Origin: Arthrobacter sp. OAP107
Lineage (GTDB): Bacteria > Actinomycetota > Actinomycetes > Actinomycetales > Micrococcaceae
NCBI RefSeq assembly: GCF_040546765.1
Contig: NZ_JBEPOK010000001.1
Span: 4,154,001 to 4,218,000 of the forward strand
Direction: 5' to 3'
DNA: 64,000 nt
How positions within the stretch are numbered: position 1 is the stretch's first letter; each line of letters begins with the position of its first letter. Made by a program: the position numbers and the translations under genes. Positions 23,895-31,768 of the stretch are shown here, piece after piece. The notes beneath the pieces were generated by a model. It was not told where the DNA came from, made no database searches, and worked only from the letters and a program-made list of their open reading frames with translations.

Positions 23895-25406
23895 CTAGTT
23901 GGAAGGGAAGTTGTAGGAGGCGCCGGAGGCGTGGGTGGGTTCGGGCCAGCGTGAGGTGACGACCTTGCCGCGGGTGTAGAAGGAGACGCCTTCGGGGCCG
24001 TAGATGTGCTTGTCACCGAAGAGGGAGGCCTTCCAGCCGCCGAAGGAGTGGTAGGCCACCGGGACGGGCAGGGGCACGTTGATGCCGATCATGCCCACGG
24101 TGACGGAGCGCTGGAACTTGCGGGCTGCGGCGCCGGAGGAGGTGAAGATGGCGGTGCCGTTGCCGTAGGGGTTGGCGTTGATCAGCCTGATGCCGTCTTC
24201 GAGGGTGTCGACGCGGACGACGACGAGGACGGGTCCGAAGATCTCCTCCTGGTAGGCGGTCATTTCGGTCTTGACGTGGTCGAGCACGGTGGGCCCGACC
24301 CAGAAGCCGTCTTCGTGGCCGGGGACGACGAGGTCGCGGCCGTCCACGACCATCGCGGCACCGGCGGCTTCGGCTTCGGTGACGATCTTGACGATCCGTT
24401 CCTTGGAGGCGGGGGTGATGACCGGGCCCATTTCGGCGCCGGGGACGGTGCCGTTGTTGACCTTCACGGCGACGGCGCGCTCTTCGACCTTCTTGACCAG
24501 CAGGTCGGCGGCGTCCCCGACGGCGACGGCGACGGAGATGGCCATGCAGCGTTCACCGGCGGAGCCGAACGCGGCGGCGGCGAGGTGGTCGGCGGCGTTG
24601 TCCAGGTCGGCGTCGGGCAGGATGATGGCGTGGTTCTTCGCCCCGCCGAGGGCCTGGACGCGCTTGCCGTGGGCGGTGGCGGTCTCGTGGACGTACTTGG
24701 CGATCGGGGTGGAGCCGACGAAGGAGATGCCGTCCACGTCCGGGTGGGTCAGCAGCCCGTCGACGGTTTCCTTGTCGCCGTGCAGGACCTGGAACACGCC
24801 GTCGGGCAGACCGGCGTCCTTCCAGAGCTTGGCCAGCAGCAGGGATGCGGAGGGGTCGCGTTCGGAGGGCTTGAGGATGAAGGCGTTGCCGGTGGCGATG
24901 GCCATCGGGGCCATCCACAAAGGGACCATAACCGGGAAGTTGAACGGGGTGATGCCGGCGACGACGCCGAGCGGCTCACGGAAGGAGAAGACGTCGATGC
25001 CGGTGGAGACCTGGTCGGAGTAGTCGCCCTTGAGCAGGGACGGGATGCCGCAGGCGAACTCGATGACTTCCAGGCCGCGTCCGATCTCGCCCTTGGCGTC
25101 GGAGAGGACCTTGCCGTGCTCGGCGGTGATCAGCTCGGCGAGTTCGTCGATGTGCTCGGCGACGAGTTCGCGGAACTTGAAGAGGACGGCGGTGCGCTTG
25201 GCCAGGGAAATGTCGCCCCAGGAGTCGGCAGCGGCGCGGGCGGCGGCGACGGTGGTGTCCAGGTCGGTCCGGTTGGCCAGGCGCAGCTGCGCGGTGACCT
25301 GGCCGGTGGCCGGGTTGTAGACGGGCTGGGTGCGGTCGCCTTCGCCGGCGGTCTCAGCACCGTTGATGAAGTGGTTGATGGTGGTGGTGACGGTCGTCGT
25401 TGACAT
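23895..25406 (-). CDS. iolA: CoA-acylating methylmalonate/malonate-semialdehyde dehydrogenase
   Basis: Oxidises malonate semialdehyde to acetyl-CoA (and methylmalonate semialdehyde to propionyl-CoA), the last step of the inositol route. The 503-residue aldehyde dehydrogenase has GITPFNFPVM (Asn156), the Rossmann GSTPIAKYVH at 231-240, and the catalytic Cys287 in GSAGERCMAIS. The combination is typical of MmsA/IolA. ATG 25406 has AAGGAAG upstream, and it follows iolD by 49 nt. Together with the aldolase gene at 27409 it gives acetyl-CoA plus dihydroxyacetone phosphate. Confidence 0.95.
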   Translation of the reverse strand: MSTTTVTTTINHFINGAETAGEGDRTQPVYNPATGQVTAQLRLANRTDLDTTVAAARAAADSWGDISLAKRTAVLFKFRELVAEHIDELAELITAEHGKVLSDAKGEIGRGLEVIEFACGIPSLLKGDYSDQVSTGIDVFSFREPLGVVAGITPFNFPVMVPLWMAPMAIATGNAFILKPSERDPSASLLLAKLWKDAGLPDGVFQVLHGDKETVDGLLTHPDVDGISFVGSTPIAKYVHETATAHGKRVQALGGAKNHAIILPDADLDNAADHLAAAAFGSAGERCMAISVAVAVGDAADLLVKKVEERAVAVKVNNGTVPGAEMGPVITPASKERIVKIVTEAEAAGAAMVVDGRDLVVPGHEDGFWVGPTVLDHVKTEMTAYQEEIFGPVLVVVRVDTLEDGIRLINANPYGNGTAIFTSSGAAARKFQRSVTVGMIGINVPLPVPVAYHSFGGWKASLFGDKHIYGPEGVSFYTRGKVVTSRWPEPTHASGASYNFPSN

Positions 25407-25455
25407 AGAGATGACTTCCTTCGTCTGTGGCTTTTAGTGAACCGTGGCTTTGGGG

Positions 25456-27405
25456 TTAGCCGAGCAGTTTGCGCTGGCGGTTCTTGTGGTCGGTGTAGGT
25501 CCGGTAGGCCTGCTGGGTGGATTCCAGTTCGGAGACCTGGGAGACGGGCACGTCCCACCAGGATTCGGAGCTTGGGGCGTCCAGGAGCGGGTCGGATTCG
25601 ACGTGGATCACGATCGGGCCGCCGCGTTCCGGGGCTGCCTTCGCGTCGCGGATGGCCTGTTCGAGTTCGGCGATGGCCTTCTCGCCCGGTTCGATCCGGA
25701 TCACCTTCACGCCGAGGGATTCGGCGTTCAGGGCCAGGTCCACCGGGAGGGTCTCGCCCTCGTCGAAGGAGTGGTTTTCTTCGTCCAGGGCCCGGTACTG
25801 CGTGCCGAAGCGCTGCGAGCCGAGGGATTCGGAGAGCGAGCCGATGGAGGCGTAGCCGTGGTTCTGGATCAGGACCACGATCAGTTTGATGCGTTCGGCG
25901 ACGGCGGTGACCAGTTCGGTGTGCATCATCAGGTAGGAGCCGTCCCCGACCATGACGACGACGTCGCGCTGGGTCCCGCCCTTGGCGGCCTCGGCAAGCG
26001 CTGCGCGCTTGACGCCCAGCCCGCCCGGGATTTCGTAGCCCATGCAGGAGTAGGCATATTCGACGTGGTAGCCGAAGGGGTCGCGGACCCGCCACATCTT
26101 GTGCAGGTCGCCCGGGAGGGAACCGGCGGCGCAGATGACCACGTCGGAGGCGTCCATGGCCCGGTTGGTGGCGCCGATGATTTCGTTCTGCGCCGGCAGC
26201 GGCGTGTGCCGGGTGTCGAAGGCCGTATCCACGGTGGTGTTCCAGCGTGCCTTTTCGGCGGCGATCTTCTGCTCCAGGTCCGCGCCCACGCGGTAGCCGC
26301 CCAGTGTCTGGTTGAGCTTGACCAGGGCCTTGCGGGCGTCGGCGACGATCGGCAGGTGCGTGCCGTGCTTGTACGCGTCGATGGGTGCGACGTTGATGTT
26401 GATGAACTTCAGGTCCGGGTTCTGGAACGCGGTCCGGGACGCGGTGGTGAAGTCCTCGTAGCGGGTGCCGATGCCGATGATCAGGTCCGCTTCGGCGGCG
26501 ATGGCGTTGGCCGCGGTCGTGCCCGTGGAGCCGATGGCGCCGAGGGAGAACGGGTGGTCCCAGGGCAGGACGCCGACGCCGGCCTGGGTGTTGCCCACCG
26601 GGATGCCGGTCAGCTCGGCAAACTTCGCGAGTTCCTCGTTGGCGTACGCGTAGAGGACGCCGCCGCCGGCGATGATCAGGGGCCGCTTCGCGGCCCTGAT
26701 GGCTTCGGCGGCGCGGCGGATGTCGTCGTCGTCGGCTTCGGGGCGGCGGATCCGCCATTCACGTTCGGCGAGGAATTCCTTGGGCACGTCGAAGGCCTCG
26801 GCCTGGACGTCCTGGGGCAGCGAGATGGTCACCGCGCCGGTCTCGGCGGGGTCGGTCAGGACGCGCAGGCCGTGGTGGAACGCGGAGAACAGCTGCTCCG
26901 GGCGGGTGACCCGGTCGAAGAACTTGGACAGCGGCCGGAACGCGTCGTTGACCGTCAGGTCGTAGGCGTAGGGCTGTTCGAGCTGCTGCAGGACCGGGTC
27001 CGCGGCGCGGGTGGCGAACGTGTCCGAAGGCAGCAGCAGGACCGGCAGGCGGTTGGTGGTCGCCAGCGCGGCGCCGGTGAGCAGGTTCGAGGAGCCCGGG
27101 CCGATCGAGGTGCTGATCGCGAAAGTCTGCCGGCGGCGGGTGTGGCGCGCGTAGCCGACGGCCTGGTGGGACTGGGCCTGCTCGTTGCGGCCCTGGTAGT
27201 ACGGCATGATCCGCGGGTCGAGCTGCTGGTACTGCTTCAGCGCCTGGCCCACACCGGCCACGTTGCCGTGACCGAAAATACCGAACATGCCCGGGATCAG
27301 CCGTTCACGGAAATCGACCCCGCCAACGGAATCAACGGTGTACTGCTTGGAAAGGTATTCGACCACGGCCTGCGCCACGGTCATCCGGCGGGTTCCTGTT
27401 CCCAT
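25456..27405 (-). CDS. iolD: 3D-(3,5/4)-trihydroxycyclohexane-1,2-dione hydrolase
   Basis: TPP-dependent ring-opening enzyme yielding 5-deoxy-D-glucuronate. The 649-residue protein has the three TPP-enzyme domains; GSSNLLTGAALATTNRLPVLLL in the first and GDGSYLMMHTELVTAVAERI followed by NHGYASIG in the last give the TPP/Mg motif GDGS-x(n)-N. ATG 27405 lies 6 nt after GGAG, which itself is inside the end of the upstream aldolase gene (3-nt gap), so translation is probably coupled. A second in-frame ATG at 27384 is less likely. Confidence 0.95.
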   Translation of the reverse strand: MGTGTRRMTVAQAVVEYLSKQYTVDSVGGVDFRERLIPGMFGIFGHGNVAGVGQALKQYQQLDPRIMPYYQGRNEQAQSHQAVGYARHTRRRQTFAISTSIGPGSSNLLTGAALATTNRLPVLLLPSDTFATRAADPVLQQLEQPYAYDLTVNDAFRPLSKFFDRVTRPEQLFSAFHHGLRVLTDPAETGAVTISLPQDVQAEAFDVPKEFLAEREWRIRRPEADDDDIRRAAEAIRAAKRPLIIAGGGVLYAYANEELAKFAELTGIPVGNTQAGVGVLPWDHPFSLGAIGSTGTTAANAIAAEADLIIGIGTRYEDFTTASRTAFQNPDLKFININVAPIDAYKHGTHLPIVADARKALVKLNQTLGGYRVGADLEQKIAAEKARWNTTVDTAFDTRHTPLPAQNEIIGATNRAMDASDVVICAAGSLPGDLHKMWRVRDPFGYHVEYAYSCMGYEIPGGLGVKRAALAEAAKGGTQRDVVVMVGDGSYLMMHTELVTAVAERIKLIVVLIQNHGYASIGSLSESLGSQRFGTQYRALDEENHSFDEGETLPVDLALNAESLGVKVIRIEPGEKAIAELEQAIRDAKAAPERGGPIVIHVESDPLLDAPSSESWWDVPVSQVSELESTQQAYRTYTDHKNRQRKLLG

Positions 27406-27408
27406 CGT

Positions 27409-28359
27409 TTACTCCGATACTTCTGCGGTGTGGGTTGACGTGGTGTGGTGGAGGAGTGAGGCGGCTGCGGCGACAGCCCCGGCGACATCGCCGTCCTGCG
27501 GGTAGAGCAGGGTCCGGCCGACGGTGAGTCCCTGCACGCCGGGAAGGGCCAGGGCGGCCCCCCAGGTGGCAAACACCTCGTCCTGGGTGCCTGCCGGGTC
27601 TCCGCCCAGCAGCACGGTGGGCATGGTGGTCGCGGCCATGACGCGTTCCATCTCGGCCACGACCGGCAGCTTCATCCAGGTGTAGGCGCTGGTGGAGCCC
27701 AGGCCTTCGGCGATGGCGATGGACTTGATCACCGCGTCCGTGGACAGGTCGTTGCGGACCCGGCCGTTCTCGCGGACGGACAGGAAGGGCTCCACCATGG
27801 CGATGAGCCTGCGTTGAGCGAGGGAATCGATCGCCTTCGCCGTGGCCTCGAGCAGCGAGACGGTGTCCGGGTCGCCGAGGCAGATGCGGGTCAGCATCTT
27901 GCCGCCGTCCGCGCCCAGCGCCTCCAGCGCCGGGGCGGTGTGGCCGGTGAAACGGTCATCGAATTCGTTGACCAGGCCGGTCAGGCCGCCGCGGTTCATC
28001 GACCCGAACACGAGCTTGCCCTCCAGTGCCCCCAGGAGCAGCAGGTCATCCATGATGTCCGGGGACGCCAGGACGCCGTCCACTGCCGGGTTGGCCAGCG
28101 CAATCTGCAGCCGGTCCAACAGCTGGCGGCGGTCCGCCATGGCCACCGGGTCGCTGCCGACCGCGAGGGCGCCGCGGGCCGGGTGGTCTGCGGCGACGAT
28201 GAAGTTCTGCCTGCCGTACTTCAGGCCGGGGTGGCGGCGGCGGGCCTTGGCGGCCCGGGCCACCGCGTCGGGGTCTTCGAGACGGATGGTGCTCAGGTGC
28301 TCGTAACGGCGCGGGTTGTCATCCACCGCGAGGGTCGCGGTGCCGGGATTGAGGCTCAC
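27409..28359 (-). CDS. iolJ: Class I aldolase-fold protein (Cgl0159/IolJ-type deoxyphosphogluconate aldolase)
   Basis: Barrel protein of 316 residues resembling the Cgl0159/DeoC-LacD group found in actinobacterial inositol clusters. By pathway need it should cleave 5-dehydro-2-deoxy-6-phospho-gluconate to dihydroxyacetone phosphate and malonate semialdehyde. Visible stretches are FIVAADHPARGAL near the N-terminus, VDGVLASPDIMDDLLLLGAL, and KLPVVAEMERVMAATTMPTVLLGGDP with the lysine likely to form a Schiff base. The GTG start overlaps the iolC stop codon (GTGA). Function is inferred from family and context; the catalytic lysine is my guess. Confidence 0.82.
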   Translation of the reverse strand: MSLNPGTATLAVDDNPRRYEHLSTIRLEDPDAVARAAKARRRHPGLKYGRQNFIVAADHPARGALAVGSDPVAMADRRQLLDRLQIALANPAVDGVLASPDIMDDLLLLGALEGKLVFGSMNRGGLTGLVNEFDDRFTGHTAPALEALGADGGKMLTRICLGDPDTVSLLEATAKAIDSLAQRRLIAMVEPFLSVRENGRVRNDLSTDAVIKSIAIAEGLGSTSAYTWMKLPVVAEMERVMAATTMPTVLLGGDPAGTQDEVFATWGAALALPGVQGLTVGRTLLYPQDGDVAGAVAAAASLLHHTTSTHTAEVSE

Positions 28360-29372
28360 AGGGCCGCTCCTTCGGGGATGGGGGTGCCGGGAACAGCAGC
28401 ACCGGGAACAAGGCGTCCGCGCTCGGTCAGGAGCGAGGTGACCTCTGCCGGCGTGGGCATGGCATCCGCGCAGGAGAGCCGGGATGCGACAATGGCGCCG
28501 GCGGCGTTCGCGTAGTCCAGGACCTGGGCCAGGGGCCAGCCGGAGAGCAGTCCGTGCACGAAGGCGCCGCCGAAGGAGTCGCCGGCGCCCAGGCCATTAA
28601 CCGTCTCCACCGGGACGGGGGCGGAAACCACACGCTCGGTGCGGGTCTTGGCCATCACGCCCTCCGGGCCGAGCTTGACGACGGCGATCTCCACGCCGGC
28701 GTCCAGCAGGCGGTCCGCCTGCTCATCCGGGGTGCCCGGGCCCACGGCCACGGAGCATTCCTGGTCGTTGCCGATCGCCACCGTGACGTGCGGCAGGATC
28801 CGGGCCACCTGCTCCCGGGCTTCCTCCTCGGAGGCCCAGAACATGGGGCGGTAGTCGAGGTCCAGGACGGTGTGCTGGCCCTCCGTGAGGCCGGTCCGGG
28901 GGCGTGCTTCGTGGGCCGTGATGTGCGCCCCGCGGCTGGGCTCCTGACAGAGGCCGGTGACCGTGGACCAGAAGATCTGCGCGTTCCGGATGGCGTCCGT
29001 GTCCAGCTCCTCGGCCTTAATCTGCAGGTCTGGTGCGGTGGGGAAACGGCCGTAGAAGTACAGCGGGAAATCATGCGGCGGCTGGATCGCGCAGAACGTG
29101 GCAGGAGTCTGGAGCCCCTGGACCGGGCTGACGAAGGAATCGTCAACGCCGAACTTCTCCAGTTCCCGGTGCAGGTACATACCGAACGGGTCATCGCCGG
29201 TGCGGGTAATGACCCCGGTCCGGCGGCCATGCCGGGCAGCGGCAACAGCAACGTTGGATGGCGAGCCACCGAGGTACTTGCCGAAGGACGTCACATCCTC
29301 CAGTCCCACCCCGATGTCGTTCGGGTAGATATCAACGCTAATTCGCCCGATCGTGAGCAGTTCGTGGGTCAC
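28356..29372 (-). CDS. iolC: 5-dehydro-2-deoxygluconokinase (PfkB family)
   Basis: Phosphorylates 5-dehydro-2-deoxy-D-gluconate. The ribokinase-fold protein of 338 residues has the N-terminal GGSPSNVAVAAARHG motif and the C-terminal GAGDSF signature (262-267) with catalytic Asp265. GTG 29372 follows GAAAGGT; it is the first gene of the eight-gene minus-strand iol operon. About 110 bp upstream are two adjacent operator-like boxes (29485-29516), the first overlapping a TTGACA on the minus strand. Confidence 0.95.
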   Translation of the reverse strand: MTHELLTIGRISVDIYPNDIGVGLEDVTSFGKYLGGSPSNVAVAAARHGRRTGVITRTGDDPFGMYLHRELEKFGVDDSFVSPVQGLQTPATFCAIQPPHDFPLYFYGRFPTAPDLQIKAEELDTDAIRNAQIFWSTVTGLCQEPSRGAHITAHEARPRTGLTEGQHTVLDLDYRPMFWASEEEAREQVARILPHVTVAIGNDQECSVAVGPGTPDEQADRLLDAGVEIAVVKLGPEGVMAKTRTERVVSAPVPVETVNGLGAGDSFGGAFVHGLLSGWPLAQVLDYANAAGAIVASRLSCADAMPTPAEVTSLLTERGRLVPGAAVPGTPIPEGAAL

Positions 29373-29484
29373 GGTAATCGTGGACCTTTCTTTTGGATCT
29401 CAACCTCTAAGCAGCCGAACGGCCAAGGCTCCGGCGTTCCGCAGCCCCGTGAGCGGGACCACATGAACTACTGTGCCTTAGAAT

Positions 29485-29500
29485 TTATGTCCTGTCAAAG
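29485..29500. promoter_or_regulatory. IolR-like operator box B2
   Basis: TTATGTCCTGTCAAAG matches box A at 12 of 16 positions and abuts box B. Its TGTCAA is the complement of a minus-strand TTGACA (29493-29498), a likely -35 element for iolC; the matching -10 is unclear. Confidence 0.5.
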
Positions 29501-29516
29501 GTTTGTACTGACATAC
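29501..29516. promoter_or_regulatory. IolR-like operator box B
   Basis: GTTTGTACTGACATAC, identical to box C (30015-30030) except at one position. It lies upstream of the minus-strand iol operon next to box B2. Confidence 0.65.
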
Positions 29517-29594
29517 TTACAACAAGCAGAACTGCTTCCAAAATGCGGCATCGGGCACCCACAAACGGAAGCCGGGAGGGTACTGTTTCCGCCC

Positions 29595-29999
29595 TTATTT
29601 CTTCGGTACGGTGAGCTCGCCGGTAACGTACTGGGCTCGGCCAAACCCGAAGGACCAGTCCCCCGCCGTGTTCTCGACGTAACCGATGAAGACGTCCTCG
29701 CCGGCGACTCCCAGTGCTGCCAACTTCTCAGCCACCGCAGCAAAAAGACTCTGCTTCGCCTCCTGGCTGCGACCGCCCTGGGTGAAGATCTGGATCATAA
29801 TGACGTCGCGCGTGCGCTCGAAGCCAAGGCCCGCGTCCTGCGCCACGATCTGGCCGGGCGCATGCTCGGTGACGATATGGAAGTAGTCGCGTTCCGGGAT
29901 GCCATATTCAGCCAGGATGGCGTCATGGATGCCCCGGCTGAGGCTGTTGAGTTCGTCCTGGCTGCGGCCGGAGTGGACGTCGATTCGCACGAGGGGCAT
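29595..29999 (-). CDS. Tautomerase-superfamily protein resembling malonate semialdehyde decarboxylase
   Basis: 134-residue tautomerase with the required N-terminal proline after Met. Counting that proline as 1, Asp37 is present, and DAGLGFERTRDVIMIQIF and VENTAGDWSFGFGRAQYVTGEL closely match what I recall of malonate semialdehyde decarboxylase (MSAD). The MSAD arginines 73 and 75 are only partly kept: the equivalent stretch reads TQGGRSQE, giving Gln in place of Arg73 and one extra residue before the second Arg. MSAD converts malonate semialdehyde to acetaldehyde and CO2. Since inositol breakdown makes malonate semialdehyde, and this gene has its own IolR-like box over its promoter, a role in a side branch is plausible but unproven. 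AAGGA precedes ATG 29999. Confidence 0.8.
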   Translation of the reverse strand: MPLVRIDVHSGRSQDELNSLSRGIHDAILAEYGIPERDYFHIVTEHAPGQIVAQDAGLGFERTRDVIMIQIFTQGGRSQEAKQSLFAAVAEKLAALGVAGEDVFIGYVENTAGDWSFGFGRAQYVTGELTVPKK

Positions 30000-30014
30000 A
30001 TCTTTCCTTTGATA

Positions 30015-30030
30015 GTTTGTCCTGACATAC
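30015..30030. promoter_or_regulatory. IolR-like operator box C
   Basis: GTTTGTCCTGACATAC, overlapping the predicted -10 of the tautomerase gene. It sits inside a longer inverted repeat TTTGATAGT (30008-30016)/ACTATCAAA (30029-30037). Contains TGTCCTGACA, which fits KGWCHTRACA. Confidence 0.65.
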
Positions 30031-30054
30031 TATCAAACTGCGCACCTTGCGCAA
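30027..30054 (-). promoter_or_regulatory. Predicted promoter of the tautomerase gene
   Basis: On the minus strand TTGCGC (30054-30049) and TAGTAT (30032-30027) are 16 nt apart. Box C overlaps the -10. Confidence 0.5.
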
Positions 30055-30071
30055 GGCTTTCCCTCCCCCGG

Positions 30072-30137
30072 CCCAAGTAGCTCGCAGTTGTTGTCGTTTT
30101 GAGGGCTCAAAACGACAACAACTGCCAGTCAGTTGGG
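30072..30137. repeat. 66-nt palindromic intergenic repeat, family 1 copy B
   Basis: A perfect 20-bp stem (30084-30103 with 30106-30125) is flanked by imperfect arms ending CCCAA/TTGGG. It matches 22 of the first 27 bases of the element at 9100 and has the same overall length. Confidence 0.7.
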
Positions 30138-30148
30138 TGTAAACGGAC

Positions 30149-30193
30149 GACGGCGGCCCGTGACCTTCACGGGGAAGGTCACCGGCCGCCGTC
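30149..30193 (-). terminator. Terminator after the SRPBCC gene
   Basis: A 19-bp stem with one mismatch (30149-30167 with 30175-30193) and a 7-nt loop, placed just beyond the stop codon of the minus-strand gene at 30220. Confidence 0.7.
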
Positions 30194-30219
30194 GGACGCT
30201 TGCTCTTGCGGTGCGGGCG

Positions 30220-30693
30220 CTACTTGGCCAGCACCTCCTCCAGCCGCTCGTACCCGTCGCGGAGCCCGACTTCCATGCCCGACTGGGCCATCCCGTCGCG
30301 GGCCTCCATGCTGGGATAGACGGAGTGGGCCCGCAGCCGGCACCTGCCCCCGCCCAGGTCCTCGAAGCTCATGAATTCGATGCTGACGATGTCCGGGTAG
30401 CCGCTGAACTCGAAGGTCTGGATGGCGAAGTCGTTTTCGCGGACGGCATGGAAGATGCCGCTGAAGGCGTACGTCACCCCGTCGGGGCCGGTGTGGTTGT
30501 ACAGGTACGTGCCTCCGGATCGGAAGTCGTAGTGGTCGACGTCGATCTTCGTGCCGCGCGGGCCCAGCCACTGCGCGATCAGCCCGGGCTCCTTGTGCGC
30601 GCGGAACACGTCCGAAACGGGGAAATCGAACTCCCGCTCAAAGTCGATGAACGGGACGCCCTCGGGGACGGTGAGTTTAAGTGCGTTGCTCAT
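30220..30693 (-). CDS. SRPBCC / AHSA1-domain protein
   Basis: Single-domain START/Bet v1-like protein of 157 residues. Typical features are the opening strand FEREFDFPVSDVFRAHKEPGLIAQW (read in parts), WLGPRG, the central DFRSGGTYLYNHTGPDG turn, FSGIFHAV, and the C-terminal long helix GMEVGLRDGYERLEEVL. Such proteins bind hydrophobic ligands or act as Hsp90-activator-like domains; no specific function can be given. It stands alone between the tautomerase and sucCD, with its own terminator. Confidence 0.8.
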   Translation of the reverse strand: MSNALKLTVPEGVPFIDFEREFDFPVSDVFRAHKEPGLIAQWLGPRGTKIDVDHYDFRSGGTYLYNHTGPDGVTYAFSGIFHAVRENDFAIQTFEFSGYPDIVSIEFMSFEDLGGGRCRLRAHSVYPSMEARDGMAQSGMEVGLRDGYERLEEVLAK

Positions 30694-30760
30694 GATCGCT
30701 CCTTCCTGGCTGGTGCCAAACGGTAGACCTCAAACCGTCCGAGGGCAATGGTTAAAAAGA

Positions 30761-30821
30761 AACGCGGGGTCACTCTGCGCCCAATCCGGGGGGTGGATTG
30801 GGCTGGGAGTGACCCCGCGTT
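30761..30821 (-). terminator. Large terminator hairpin after sucCD
   Basis: Outer 15-bp perfect stem (30761-30775 with 30807-30821) and an inner 9-bp stem GCCCAATCC/GGATTGGGC (30779-30787, 30795-30803), directly downstream of the sucD stop codon. Confidence 0.75.
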
Positions 30822-30835
30822 GCCTGAGGTGAGGC

Positions 30836-31738
30836 TTAGAGCGCTGCGTAGACTTCGCGCAGCAGCTTGGCGGTCTCGGACGGCGTCTTGCCGACCTTCA
30901 CGCCTGCAGCCTCGAGGGCTTCCTTCTTCGCCTGGGCGGTACCGGCGGAACCGGAGACGATGGCGCCTGCGTGGCCCATGGTCTTGCCTTCCGGGGCGGT
31001 GAAGCCTGCGACGTAGCCGACGACCGGCTTGGTGACGTTGGCCTTGATGAAGTCGGCGGCACGCTCTTCGGCGTCGCCGCCGATTTCGCCGATCATCACG
31101 ATGGCCTTGGTCTCCGGGTCAGCCTCGAAAGCAGCCAGGGCGTCGATGTGGGTGGTGCCGATGATGGGGTCACCGCCGATGCCGATGGCCGTGGAGAAGC
31201 CGAGGTCGCGCAGTTCGTACATCATCTGGTAGGTCAGCGTGCCGGACTTGGAGACCAGGCCGATGGGGCCCTTGCCGGTGATGTTCGCCGGGGTGATGCC
31301 CACGAGGGCCTCGCCCGGGGTGATGATGCCGGGGCAGTTCGGCCCGATGATGCGGGTGACCTGGTTGCCGTCGGCGTCGACCTTGGACTGTGCCAGTGCC
31401 CAGAACTCGGCGGAGTCCTGGACCGGCACGCCTTCGGTGATGACGACGACCAGGCCGATGCCGGCCTCGATGGCTTCAACGACGGCGTTCTTGGTGAATG
31501 CCGGCGGGACAAAGACGATGGAGACGTCGGCGCCGGTCTCTGCCATGGCTTCCTTGACGGTGCCGAAAACGGTGATTTCGTTTTCGCCGTGCAGGACGGT
31601 GGTGCCGGCCTTGCGGGCGTTGACGCCGCCCACGATGTTGGTGCCGGCCTTGAGCATGAGGGCGGTGTGCTTGGTGCCCTCGCCGCCCGTGATGCCCTGG
31701 ACGATGACCTTGGAGTCCTTGTTCAGATAAATAGACAT
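30836..31738 (-). CDS. sucD: Succinate-CoA ligase (ADP-forming), alpha subunit
   Basis: TCA-cycle enzyme subunit interconverting succinyl-CoA and succinate with substrate-level phosphorylation. The 300-residue protein has the CoA-binding ITGGEGTKHTALML start, NCPGIITPGEA, and the phosphorylated histidine in GKTMGHAGAI (His256). ATG 31738 lies 30 nt after the sucC stop; the two form an operon ending at the large hairpin 30761-30821. Confidence 0.97.
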   Translation of the reverse strand: MSIYLNKDSKVIVQGITGGEGTKHTALMLKAGTNIVGGVNARKAGTTVLHGENEITVFGTVKEAMAETGADVSIVFVPPAFTKNAVVEAIEAGIGLVVVITEGVPVQDSAEFWALAQSKVDADGNQVTRIIGPNCPGIITPGEALVGITPANITGKGPIGLVSKSGTLTYQMMYELRDLGFSTAIGIGGDPIIGTTHIDALAAFEADPETKAIVMIGEIGGDAEERAADFIKANVTKPVVGYVAGFTAPEGKTMGHAGAIVSGSAGTAQAKKEALEAAGVKVGKTPSETAKLLREVYAAL

Positions 31739-31768
31739 GTTTTCTTTCCTAGATCTCGACAGGCTCGA

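Noticed and set aside
24006..25403. Long open frame (465 codons) opposite iolA
   Set aside because: Antisense to a certain aldehyde dehydrogenase gene; its Gly/Asp/Val-rich reading is the usual mirror of a high-GC gene and has no family motif.
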